Shown here in pieces: positions 1 to 7,861 of a stretch of DNA of 45,105 nt (its first letter is position 1; each line of letters begins with the position of its first letter). The stretch is from Actinotignum schaalii. GTDB taxonomy: Bacteria; Actinomycetota; Actinomycetes; Actinomycetales; Actinomycetaceae. The position numbers and the translations under genes are program-made. The notes under the pieces are model-generated. The model was given only the letters and a program-made list of their open reading frames with translations. It was not told the DNA's origin and did not search any database. The stretch covers positions 1-45,105 of the forward strand of contig NZ_JARBHJ010000018.1 of the NCBI RefSeq assembly GCF_028864145.1, written 5' to 3'.

Positions 1-234
1 ATATATTTATTTTTTTATAATACGTTAGTGTCTGGGTGGGGACAAAACAAGTGTGGTTTTGGGTATTTAGGGCGGGCGCCGCGGCGGGGGGGCGGCCCCG
101 CCCCCCCCCCCCCCCCCCGGGAAGCCACGCCGCGCTTGGGTCACCTAGGTGCATGCGGCGTGTGCTCGTGCCCGGTGCGGGATATTCCCCGCGCCGGAGA
201 ACTGTGTGCCTGAGGAGCGGGGGAGCCAGGTACT
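1..234. other. Intergenic start of window with a poly-C run
   Basis: No supported gene lies here. The first 60 bases are AT-rich. A G-rich stretch at 71-92 runs into an 18-base C run at 101-118. Short proline- and glycine-rich reading frames across the run are composition artefacts. The run may be a replication or sequencing slippage site. I see no clear terminator for the minus-strand pspA that ends at 235. Confidence 0.5.
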
Positions 235-990
235 TTAGTAGCTAGTGAAGTCCCGGCCTTCGATTTGCTCGGGGGCTTCCCCGCTTTTGAGGGCAGCGAG
301 GCGCGCTTCGATTTCTGCGTCGTCGGAATGATCCTCCAATTCGGCGAATTGATCAGCCAAGCTCAGGGAGGCAACTTCGGCCTTGCCCTGGGCCAGGGCT
401 TCCTGGCGGCGGACTCTGTCTTCGAAACGGGCCAGTTCACTGGTGGGATCCAGCACGTTGATCGAGGAGATGGCATCCTGCACCTGGCTTTGCGCCTGTG
501 CGGATTTCTGGCGTGCCACCAGGGTATCGCGCTTATTCTTGAGTTCGGTGAGCTTCTCCTTCATCTGGGTGAGCCCGGATTTGAGCTGTTCAACGACCTT
601 TTCCTGGGAGGCGAGCATGGGTTCGGCATCCTTGGCTTCGCGCTCGTATTGAATCTGCTTGCTCAACGCCACCTTCGCCAGGTCATCCCAGTGGTTCGCA
701 CCTGCTTCATCGCCCTTGGCCCGCATCTCATCGGCGCGGCGCGAGGAGGCGATAGCTTTCTGCCCCCAGTCACGGGCGGCTTTGATGTCCTCGTTGTAAT
801 CGGATTGTGCCAGGCGCAGATTGCCCACGGTCAGGGCTACGGCATCTTCGGCTTCCGCAATGGAATTCTTGTAATCCCGCACCATCTGGTCGAGCATCTT
901 CTGCGGGTCTTCCGCACGGTCGAGGAGCGCGTTAATATTTGCCTTTGCCAGCTGGGTAATGCGTCCGAGGATTGTTTGTTTTTCAGCCAT
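235..990 (-). CDS. pspA: PspA/IM30 family envelope-stress protein
   Basis: This 251-residue protein matches the PspA/IM30 (Vipp1, ESCRT-III-like) family in length and layout. It opens with an amphipathic helix (about residues 5-24, ILGRITQLAKANINALLDRA) and the typical DPQKMLDQMVRDY segment. Long heptad-rich helices follow to about residue 215, then an acidic tail. Family members bind stressed inner-membrane lipid and form rods or rings that keep the membrane sealed. The start is supported by a GAAAGG ribosome site about 7 nt upstream. It lies about 100 bp downstream of, and on the same strand as, a TPM-domain membrane protein, a common actinobacterial pairing, so the two are probably co-transcribed. 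Confidence 0.93.
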   Translation of the reverse strand: MAEKQTILGRITQLAKANINALLDRAEDPQKMLDQMVRDYKNSIAEAEDAVALTVGNLRLAQSDYNEDIKAARDWGQKAIASSRRADEMRAKGDEAGANHWDDLAKVALSKQIQYEREAKDAEPMLASQEKVVEQLKSGLTQMKEKLTELKNKRDTLVARQKSAQAQSQVQDAISSINVLDPTSELARFEDRVRRQEALAQGKAEVASLSLADQFAELEDHSDDAEIEARLAALKSGEAPEQIEGRDFTSY

Positions 991-1091
991 GATCAGCCTT
1001 TCTCTGTGTCATCGAGTAGGAATGTGTGATGAATAATGGATAAATAGTATCCGGGCGGGGCGCGATCAACGGACGCACGCAGCCACCGATA

Positions 1092-3032
1092 TTAGAATGA
1101 ACGGCTCCCTCCTCCCGCGGCGCCCCCGCCGCCAAATCCGCCGGAGCCACCTCCGAAACCTCCGAAACCACCGCCGAATCCGCTGGAACGGTCCCCGCCA
1201 AAACCGGTGCCCCAGCCGGAACCCCAGCCGGAATTGTGGCGGGATCCGCCCCCGGAGAGCGAGCCGAGGAACATCCCGAGCAGCAGGCTACCTACGTCCC
1301 CGCCACCGTTATTGCCACCATAGCCACCGGAGTTGCGGGCGGACATCGCTGCCTGGACCGCATCCATGGCGCGCTGGGCATAGGATTCGGCCCGCGCGTA
1401 ATAATCACGGCGCTTAGCCAGGTCATCGCTGGTATCCCCGGCTTGTAAGGCAGTGCGAGCCGCCTCCAGCGGGGCGCGTGCTTCGTTCCCGGTGCTCCAG
1501 CGGTTTTGCGAGACCATCGCCTCCGCCCGCTGCACCGTGGCCCGGGCCCGCTGGCGATCCCGTTCCACTCCGGCTGCCTGGCGGCGGTAGTTTTCCTCCG
1601 CGTTCCGGGCCGGGGCGAGCGCCCCGTCCAGGTCATTTTCCGCGTCGGTGAGTTCCCGAATTCCGGCCAGCGGATCCACCCGCTCTCCGCGATATTTCTC
1701 CACCAGCACCGCCGCCCGGTCCCGCGCGGCGACCACCTGGGCATTATCCCCGCCGATGCGATGGGCATCCGCAATATCCGCGGAAATGGAAGAGATATGC
1801 TCAGCTAGTTGGGCGAAGGCTCGATTAATAGATTCTTGGACGTTAGAAATCGCGCGGTAGCGTTCCGCAGCCTCATCCAAAGCCTGTTCAGCGATACGCA
1901 CAAACGGCACGGCCTGGTTGCGTTCGCCCCCGCTGAGCAGCCGATCAACCTGCCCGAGCGCATCCTCCGCCCCGGCCACGAGAGACTCAATATCCCCTGG
2001 GTAGGTGCGGAAGGTTGCCACCGCGCCCTCCCCGTAACTTGCCGCCAGCGAATCCAATTGCCGGGTAGCGCTGGGAAGATGAGTGCGAATATCCGCCACA
2101 CCTTCGCGCACCCGCGCCGCGGCCTCCTCCACATTCGCCGCTAAATCACGCAGCCGGGCGAATTCTTCTTCCTGTTCGGTAATGGCTCGCTGCGCTTTTT
2201 CGGTCAGTTCCAAAATCGCGGTGTTATAGGCACGCACCTGCTCCGGGGTATCGGGGATATCGTCGTCCAAGAGCTGGCGTTGGTTGAAAGCTTCTTGGAG
2301 ATAGTGCTGTGCCTGCGCAAGCGCTTGGTCAAAGCCGCGCACTGAGTTCACCCCGAATTGTGCCCGCGCGAAATTGAGTTCCGCGGCGGCGCTGCGCACG
2401 CCGTCGTCTGTCGCTAAAAGTGCGGCTGCGGCACGTTTGCCGAGCGCGGCAAGATCTTCACGAGTTTTATTTTCCGCTTTTTTACGTTTGCGCGAACGCA
2501 CGAAAATAATGGCCCCGATAATAACGACGACGACGCCACCCCCGAGCGCCAGACCGCCCCAATTCGTTTCTTCCCCTTGCGCTAACGCCCGGGTGTAGGC
2601 GAGGGAACCTTCCAGCCAGCGGCCATCCCGGTAGGCGGCTCGCACTTCCGCGGTAAAAGCCTGGTCCAGGTCTGAGGCGGAGAAACTTGAGCGGCCGTAG
2701 GCGTAGCTGAACTGGCGGCTATCCACGGCCACCGCGATGAGGGTGGCATCGCTGGAGAGCCCGGCGCGGTTGAAAGTTTCGATGGGCCACTGGTCCGCGC
2801 TGGCGCCGTCGAACCTGTCGACAAAAACGAAACGTACCGCGTAATCCGTCTCATCCTGGAGGCGGTCAAGGGAAGTGCGCAGCTGCTCTTCTTCAGAGGA
2901 GGAAAGCACCTGGGCGTGATCGGTGACCGGGTCAACGCCGGTGAGGGGTTCTTCCGCGGCGGCCAGTGGGCCGGAGAGCAGTAGAGCGCTTGCGAGCGCT
3001 AATGTTCCAGCTAGCCGGCGTGCGATCCCCAT
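1092..3032 (-). CDS. TPM-domain membrane protein with coiled coil and Gly-rich tail
   Basis: This 646-residue protein has a signal peptide (about residues 1-26, ending LAAAEE) and a TPM domain (about 30-150, with VDPVTDHAQVLSS near its start). A single transmembrane helix follows (about 160-180, GGGVVVVIIGAIIFV), then a basic stop-transfer patch. A long Ala/Glu/Arg-rich coiled-coil region covers about 185-560. A Gly/Ser-rich tail ends in a GGGSRSF-type motif. TPM domains are known from photosystem-II repair and YgcG-type proteins; their bacterial role is unclear, with links to membrane-protein quality control. The arrangement predicts an extracytoplasmic TPM domain and a cytoplasmic coiled coil that could contact the neighbouring PspA. 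A GAAGG site precedes the ATG. Function is inferred only from domain and context. Confidence 0.85.
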   Translation of the reverse strand: MGIARRLAGTLALASALLLSGPLAAAEEPLTGVDPVTDHAQVLSSSEEEQLRTSLDRLQDETDYAVRFVFVDRFDGASADQWPIETFNRAGLSSDATLIAVAVDSRQFSYAYGRSSFSASDLDQAFTAEVRAAYRDGRWLEGSLAYTRALAQGEETNWGGLALGGGVVVVIIGAIIFVRSRKRKKAENKTREDLAALGKRAAAALLATDDGVRSAAAELNFARAQFGVNSVRGFDQALAQAQHYLQEAFNQRQLLDDDIPDTPEQVRAYNTAILELTEKAQRAITEQEEEFARLRDLAANVEEAAARVREGVADIRTHLPSATRQLDSLAASYGEGAVATFRTYPGDIESLVAGAEDALGQVDRLLSGGERNQAVPFVRIAEQALDEAAERYRAISNVQESINRAFAQLAEHISSISADIADAHRIGGDNAQVVAARDRAAVLVEKYRGERVDPLAGIRELTDAENDLDGALAPARNAEENYRRQAAGVERDRQRARATVQRAEAMVSQNRWSTGNEARAPLEAARTALQAGDTSDDLAKRRDYYARAESYAQRAMDAVQAAMSARNSGGYGGNNGGGDVGSLLLGMFLGSLSGGGSRHNSGWGSGWGTGFGGDRSSGFGGGFGGFGGGSGGFGGGGAAGGGSRSF

Positions 3033-3247
3033 AATTTCAACCTTCCGTGTGCCCGGTGGTGCTCACCAGGTTTACCCCTTACGTGGTGGACAGCACAATT
3101 TAACCACAGCATTCTGGGAGTCGGATGGGAAAAGAGGCCGGGGCGTTCAGCCGGTAGCGTTGCCTGTGCCCGCGGGGGCGCTGGTAGAATGGCGCTGGTG
3201 CTTCGCCCGACCGTGTGCGAAGCGTTTTTGCTAGAAATGAGAGTGTT

Positions 3248-3625
3248 GTGCCAACCGGAAAGGTTAAGTTTTTCGACGCCGCTAAGGGCTTCGGCTTTAT
3301 TGTCAGCGATGAGGATGGCGCGCAGGTTTTCCTGCCCGCATCGGCTCTCCCGGAGGGACTCACGCCGCGCAAGGGCCAGCGGGTATCTTTCGGGCTTGCC
3401 GATACACGTCGCGGTCCGCAAGCGCTCAATGTCGAACCGATGACCAAACTTGAATCGCTCGCGCGGAAGAATAGGCGTTCCCCGGAAGAAACGGTGGTGA
3501 TCGTGGAAGATCTCATTCGGCTTCTGGACGGGGCCTCCACCCAGCTTCGGCGCGGTCGCTACCCGGAAGGGGGAGGGCAGATCGCGCGCGCCTTGCGTGC
3601 GGTCGCCGATGATTTTGATGCCTAA
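3248..3625 (+). CDS. Cold-shock domain protein with C-terminal extension
   Basis: This 125-residue protein has an N-terminal cold-shock domain (about residues 2-65: GKVKFFDAAKGFGFI carries the RNP1 motif). The second RNA-binding motif is altered (VFLPASAL instead of the usual VFVHFSAI). A helical extension of about 60 residues follows, so it is roughly twice the size of classical CspA. Cold-shock domains bind single-stranded RNA or DNA. I chose the GTG at 3248 because the family begins (M)PTGKVKFFD; an in-frame GTG at 3215 would add 11 residues unlike the family. The 3' end overlaps the start of the DUF3027 gene, a conserved actinobacterial order, so the two are probably translationally coupled. 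Confidence 0.88.
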   Translation: MPTGKVKFFDAAKGFGFIVSDEDGAQVFLPASALPEGLTPRKGQRVSFGLADTRRGPQALNVEPMTKLESLARKNRRSPEETVVIVEDLIRLLDGASTQLRRGRYPEGGGQIARALRAVADDFDA

Positions 3626-4454
3626 GAATGAAGAATATGACAACTACGCGGGGGAAGAATCCGCTGCGGTCCACTTTCCCGATGTGAGGGTTGAAGGACA
3701 TGCGGATGAGGGTGCAGATATGGCGCGCCCGGAGGATCGCGTTGATGAAAACGTGGCGGTCACCCCGGATGATAAGCGGGTAGAACCGCTGCCCGGCCTA
3801 CCTGAAGATCGAGTTCTCGCGGGGGCTGTTGCTGAGGCGCGGGCAACCCTACTTGAGGCCATTGCCGAACGTTTCGTGGGAGAGTACGCGGGATTCCTCG
3901 CCGAGGACACCCGGGTGGTGTCCTACCTCTTTACCTGCACTCACCCGGGATATCACGGCTGGTACTGGAGTATTACGGTGAGCCGAGCGAGTCGGGCCCG
4001 TACCGTGACCTTTAACGAAATTGAGATGTTGCCCGGGGCGGGCGCTTTGCTGGCTCCACGCTGGGTGCCGTGGAGTGAGCGGCTGGCCAAGCTGGAAACG
4101 GAAAAAGCGCAGGCGCGGGCCGCCTCGGAAAAGGAACGTCAGGAATCGGCGCGGGCTGCCGCAGCGGACAGGGCTGAGCGCGCTGAGCGCAGCGGGCGGC
4201 GCCGCCGGGTGCGGCGCAAGATCGCGGGCGTGGAAAGCGAAACCGGCGCGGTGGACACGGACGCCCAAGCTCCGGCAGCAGCGTTGGCACCTACTCCCGA
4301 ATCCGCTCAGGAACCGGCAGCTGAAGCGGCGGTAGTGGAAGCGGCCGCGAGCCTTGCCGGGACTCCGGCTCCGGTGATTCGCCGCGGGCGCGGGCGTACC
4401 GTGGTGCGCGGATCGCGCGGGCGGCGTTACCAGGCCACCGGCGCGCTGAGCTAA
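3618..4454 (+). CDS. DUF3027 family protein
   Basis: This protein of about 278 residues belongs to the actinobacterial DUF3027 family. The conserved core is at about residues 75-160, with a Tyr/Trp-rich stretch (HPGYHGWYWSITVSRA) and LAPRWVPWSERL. The N-terminus is acidic and low in complexity. After residue 165 comes a Lys/Arg/Glu/Ala helix and a basic tail (RRGRGRTVVRGSRGRR) that could bind nucleic acid. No biochemical function is known to me. It overlaps the cold-shock gene by 8 bp. Upstream in-frame starts exist at 3597 (GTG) and 3609 (ATG); 3618 is preferred because the protein then begins MPKNEEYD, but no strong ribosome site decides it. Confidence 0.8.
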   Translation: MPKNEEYDNYAGEESAAVHFPDVRVEGHADEGADMARPEDRVDENVAVTPDDKRVEPLPGLPEDRVLAGAVAEARATLLEAIAERFVGEYAGFLAEDTRVVSYLFTCTHPGYHGWYWSITVSRASRARTVTFNEIEMLPGAGALLAPRWVPWSERLAKLETEKAQARAASEKERQESARAAAADRAERAERSGRRRRVRRKIAGVESETGAVDTDAQAPAAALAPTPESAQEPAAEAAVVEAAASLAGTPAPVIRRGRGRTVVRGSRGRRYQATGALS

Positions 4455-4470
4455 AACGGGAGCAGCGGTG

Positions 4471-5862
4471 ATGCGGATCCAAGGGCGGGCCAGGGACTAT
4501 GCGTGGGGCGGCACGAGCGCGCTTCCCGCGCTTTTCGGCTATGCACCGGCGGAAACCCGGGTGGCGGAAATCTGGCTCGGCGCCCACCCCGATGATTCCG
4601 CCCAGGTGATCGCCGCCCAGGATGCCCCGCTCTTTGACCTGGCTCAGCTTTATCCTTCCGCACCCGCCGGGGAACACCGGATCGGGCGCGAATCGGAGGC
4701 GAACGAGCGCGGGCACGCCGCGGTGCGTGGGGCGCGCGGGCGGCGGCACGCGCGGCACCGGGCCGGCTTGCCGCGAGGCCCGCGCACCCCAGAGGCTCCG
4801 GAAGATTCCGCCACCCTGGTAGCTCCCGGCGGGCCGAGCCTACGTGATCTTATTGCCCGGGCACCCGAAGAGATGCTCGGTGCGGATGTGGCGCGCCGGC
4901 ACGGGGGTGAATTACCGTATTTACTCAAACTCATTGCCCCGGATCAGCCACTGTCCCTCCAGGTACACCCCTCCCTCGAGCAGGCCCGCGCGGGTTTCGA
5001 GCGGGAAGAAGCCGCCGGAATTTCCCGCACCGCGCCCCATCGTTCCTATCGGGATCGCAACCACAAACCGGAACTGGCCTATGCTCTCACGCCTTTCGAG
5101 GCTATTTGCGGGCTGCGCACTCCGCGCCGCATCGCCGAGGTGCTGGGTGGTCTCGGGCTGCCCCTCACGGACCGGCTGGCGGCCCTCGTGGAAGAACGCG
5201 GGGTGGGAGCGGTGTTCGCCGATCTGCTTTCCGCGGGAACCCGCCCTTCTCCTGAACAGATTCAGCAGGTGGTAGCAGCCTGCGCCGCGCGCCTGGAGCG
5301 GGGAACTTCGCCCTCCCCGCGCGCGGACCGCATCGTGGAAACCCTGGCACAGCACTATCCCGGCGACCCCGGAGTGGTAGCTTCCCTCCTCATGAATCCG
5401 GTGAGTTTGCGCCCCGGCGAGGCACTATTTATCCCTGCTGGGACAGTGCATGCGTACCTGTCTGGAACCGCGGTGGAAATCATGGCGGCCTCAGATAATG
5501 TGCTGCGCGCCGGCCTCACCCCGAAACATGTGGATGTGGAGGAACTGGTGCGGATTATGGACGACGCCGCGGTCCCGCCCATCCGCATCGCCCCCGAGCA
5601 TATGAGCGAGGCGGTGTCCACCTTCTATGTTCCCGTGGATGATTTTGAACTCTCGATAGTTCATTTGCGCGATGCTACCTCCACGGAAAAGTTGCGTTCG
5701 CGCGGTCCGCGCACGGTGGTCTGCCTGGAAGGCGCGGTGGAAATCTTTGCCGGAGGCCGGCGTGAACCGCTCAACTCGGGGCAGGCGGTTTTTGTTCCGC
5801 ACAGTGACGGGGAGCTGGCGGTACGGGGATTTGGCGACGTCGTCGTCGCATCTGTTCCGTAA
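4471..5862 (+). CDS. manA: Mannose-6-phosphate isomerase, class I
   Basis: This enzyme of about 463 residues interconverts mannose-6-phosphate and fructose-6-phosphate and feeds GDP-mannose synthesis. Type I zinc isomerase motifs are present: RDYAWG and EIWLGAHP near the start, QVHPS (zinc-binding Gln and His), HKPELAYAL (zinc-binding Glu) and GTVHAYLSG (zinc-binding His). Between about residues 48 and 118 sits an unusual Arg/Gly/His/Pro-rich low-complexity stretch, where homologues usually pass directly to the LRDLI helix. It is extremely G+C-rich. The frame stays open and all metal ligands are kept. GTG at 4468 is an alternative start; GGGAG precedes both. Confidence 0.9.
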   Translation: MRIQGRARDYAWGGTSALPALFGYAPAETRVAEIWLGAHPDDSAQVIAAQDAPLFDLAQLYPSAPAGEHRIGRESEANERGHAAVRGARGRRHARHRAGLPRGPRTPEAPEDSATLVAPGGPSLRDLIARAPEEMLGADVARRHGGELPYLLKLIAPDQPLSLQVHPSLEQARAGFEREEAAGISRTAPHRSYRDRNHKPELAYALTPFEAICGLRTPRRIAEVLGGLGLPLTDRLAALVEERGVGAVFADLLSAGTRPSPEQIQQVVAACAARLERGTSPSPRADRIVETLAQHYPGDPGVVASLLMNPVSLRPGEALFIPAGTVHAYLSGTAVEIMAASDNVLRAGLTPKHVDVEELVRIMDDAAVPPIRIAPEHMSEAVSTFYVPVDDFELSIVHLRDATSTEKLRSRGPRTVVCLEGAVEIFAGGRREPLNSGQAVFVPHSDGELAVRGFGDVVVASVP

Positions 5863-6161
5863 CAATCCGGGTCGCACGGGTGCCAATACGCTCCGCACCC
5901 GCAGCTGCGTGGCCGGACTCACGCGGGTGGTGGGCCGGGAGAAAACCGCACTATCGCGCCGTTTCTCCACACCACTTTGCGCACGTCTCGAAATGTGAGA
6001 TGAAATGGGCGAAAAAGCGTCCACATAGTGAGACTTGTCTTGCGTGGGTGGTGGTCGCGGTTCAAGAATGAGTGCTGGTGGCGGTCAGGACCGCCCGAAA
6101 ATCTGCGGATCACGCGCTCGCCTCGCGCGCAGCGGACCGCACGACTACCGAGGAGATCTTC
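5863..6161 (+). promoter_or_regulatory. Intergenic region upstream of NCS2 permease, TCTC/GAGA repeats
   Basis: This 299-bp gap holds no supported gene. An imperfect inverted repeat (TCTCG-N5-TGAGA, 5986-6000) is followed 28 bp on by a related GTGAGAC half-site (6028-6034) overlapping AGACTTGTCT (6031-6040). These could be operator half-sites for a purine- or nitrogen-responsive regulator. No known riboswitch was recognised. A strong AGGAG site lies just before the GTG at 6162. Confidence 0.35.
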
Positions 6162-7637
6162 GTGAGCGTAACTTCCACGCACGTCGAGACGAACCACAGC
6201 ACAACCTCCGAACCGAAGCGGGATTTTTTCCGGCTGCGCGAACGCGGGACCACCGTGGCCCGGGAAGTGCGCGGCGGACTGGTCACCTTCGTGGCCATGG
6301 CCTATATTCTGGTTCTTAATCCAATTATTCTTTCTGGGCAGGATTCCACCGGAGCCTACCTGGGCGGCGGCACCGAGGGGCCGAACCTCCCGGCCATCGC
6401 TGCGGGTACCGCTATCGTTGCGGGTGTGATGACGCTGCTCACCGGCGTTATCGCGAATTTCCCGCTCGCCATGGCGGCCGGGCTGGGACTCAATACCATC
6501 GTCGGCGTGGTCATCGTGCAGATGCCTGGCATGACCTGGGCTGACGGTATGGGCATTATCGTTATCGAAGGTATCGTTATCACGCTGCTCGTGGTGACGG
6601 GCCTGCGTGAAGCTATTTTCCGGGCGGTGCCGAAGTTCTTGCGCACCGCCATTTCTGTGGGCCTGGGGCTCTTCATCACCCTGGTTGGGCTGGTCAATGC
6701 CGGCCTTATCCGCCCCGGCGAAGGAACCATCATGTCCTTCGGAATTAACGGCTCCATCGCCTCCTGGCCGCTGGCTGTCTTCGTTTTCGGTCTTTTCCTC
6801 ACCGCGATCTGCCTGCTGCGCGGGGTTCCCGGCGCGCTCCTCATCGGCATCGTGTCCTCGACCATCGCGGCCATTATCGTCAATATTGTTGCCAAGCCAG
6901 GAAGCGTGGCCGGTGGTGACGTGGCTGGCTGGAACGGTGGGGCACCCGCGCTGAACGGCTCCCCGGTGCAGATCCCAGACTTTTCCACCCTCGGTGCTTT
7001 CTCCGTGGTGGGCCCCTTCCAGAAGCTCGGTGTGATCTCCGTAGTTGTGTTGGCCTTCTCCGTGATGCTCGCCGACTTCTTCGACACCATGGGCACCATG
7101 GTCGCGGTGGCTTCCGAAGGTGATCTTCTCGATGAGGGCGGCATGCCCTACCACACCTCCCGCATCCTGCTCCTCGATTCCCTCGCGGCGCTGGCCGGCG
7201 GTATGGGCGGCGTATCCTCCAACACCTCTTTCGTTGAATCGACGACGGGCGTAGCTGACGGCGCGCGCACCGGCCTCGCGTCGGTGACCACCGGTGCGCT
7301 CTTCCTGCTCTCCATCTTCTTCGCTCCGCTCGTCACTCTGGTTCCTTCCGAAGCGGCCGCTCCCGCGCTGGTCGCGGTGGGCTTCCTCATGATGCAGCAG
7401 GTAACCGAGATTGATTGGGAAGATCTGAGCGTGGGTATCCCGGCCTTCCTCACCGTTGCCCTCATGCCCTTCTCCTACTCCATTACGGTCGGCATCGGGG
7501 TGGGCTTCGTTGCCTTCGTCATCATGTCGGTGGCTGCCGGGAAGGCCCGCCGCGTGCACCCCCTCATGTGGGGAACCTTCGTGGCCTTCGTGGTCTACTT
7601 CCTGCTCGATCCAATTCAGAAGCTCCTGCTCGGCTAA
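6162..7637 (+). CDS. NCS2 family purine (adenine/guanine/hypoxanthine) permease
   Basis: This 491-residue polytopic protein is of the AzgA/PbuG type (COG2252). It shows LVTFVAMAYILVLNPIIL at the first membrane segment, the LGLNTIVGVVIV segment, and the family signature around DFFDTMGTMVAVASEGDLLDEGG (given as its parts DFFDTMGTM and GDLLDEGG), then SSNTSFVESTTGVADGART. These carriers import nucleobases by proton symport. The GTG at 6162 is chosen because GAGGAG lies 6-7 nt upstream; an earlier start at 6072 would add about 30 residues not typical of the family. The gene ends at a perfect 34-bp palindrome (7681-7714). Confidence 0.92.
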   Translation: MSVTSTHVETNHSTTSEPKRDFFRLRERGTTVAREVRGGLVTFVAMAYILVLNPIILSGQDSTGAYLGGGTEGPNLPAIAAGTAIVAGVMTLLTGVIANFPLAMAAGLGLNTIVGVVIVQMPGMTWADGMGIIVIEGIVITLLVVTGLREAIFRAVPKFLRTAISVGLGLFITLVGLVNAGLIRPGEGTIMSFGINGSIASWPLAVFVFGLFLTAICLLRGVPGALLIGIVSSTIAAIIVNIVAKPGSVAGGDVAGWNGGAPALNGSPVQIPDFSTLGAFSVVGPFQKLGVISVVVLAFSVMLADFFDTMGTMVAVASEGDLLDEGGMPYHTSRILLLDSLAALAGGMGGVSSNTSFVESTTGVADGARTGLASVTTGALFLLSIFFAPLVTLVPSEAAAPALVAVGFLMMQQVTEIDWEDLSVGIPAFLTVALMPFSYSITVGIGVGFVAFVIMSVAAGKARRVHPLMWGTFVAFVVYFLLDPIQKLLLG

Positions 7638-7680
7638 GCGCAGCTAAGTTCTGCGCAGCACTTTGGCTGCCAGCTCAACC

Positions 7681-7727
7681 ACGCAGGGCCTACCCGTACG
7701 GGTAGGCCCTGCGTGCGTCGTCGTACC
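7681..7727 (+). terminator. Perfect 34-bp palindrome followed by GCGTCGTCGTACC
   Basis: Bases 7681-7714 form a perfect inverted repeat with two 17-base arms, starting ACGCAGGGCC and ending GGCCCTGCGT. The motif GCGTCGTCGTACC follows immediately (7715-7727). Position 44 bp after the permease gene suggests a transcription terminator, but there is no U-tract. The same hairpin-plus-motif arrangement occurs after thrC and after the aldehyde dehydrogenase gene. Confidence 0.7.
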
Positions 7728-7861
7728 ATTTTCGCCGGTGAGACAAACGTGAGCCTTGCCTGGCCGCGCGTGATAAACTCACCGCAGATAGCGCAACTGC
7801 GAGCTCGCCGCGCCCGCCGGCCGCTATGGATATCGGATTTTTCTGCAGGGGGCAGGATTTA

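Noticed and set aside
28-245. Pro/Gly-rich short open frames across the C18 run
   Set aside because: They arise from homopolymer composition and have no ribosome site or domain.
5919-7559. Minus-strand open frame of 546 codons opposite the NCS2 permease
   Set aside because: The translation is His/Gly/Asp-rich and hydrophilic with no motif, while the plus strand encodes a clear permease.
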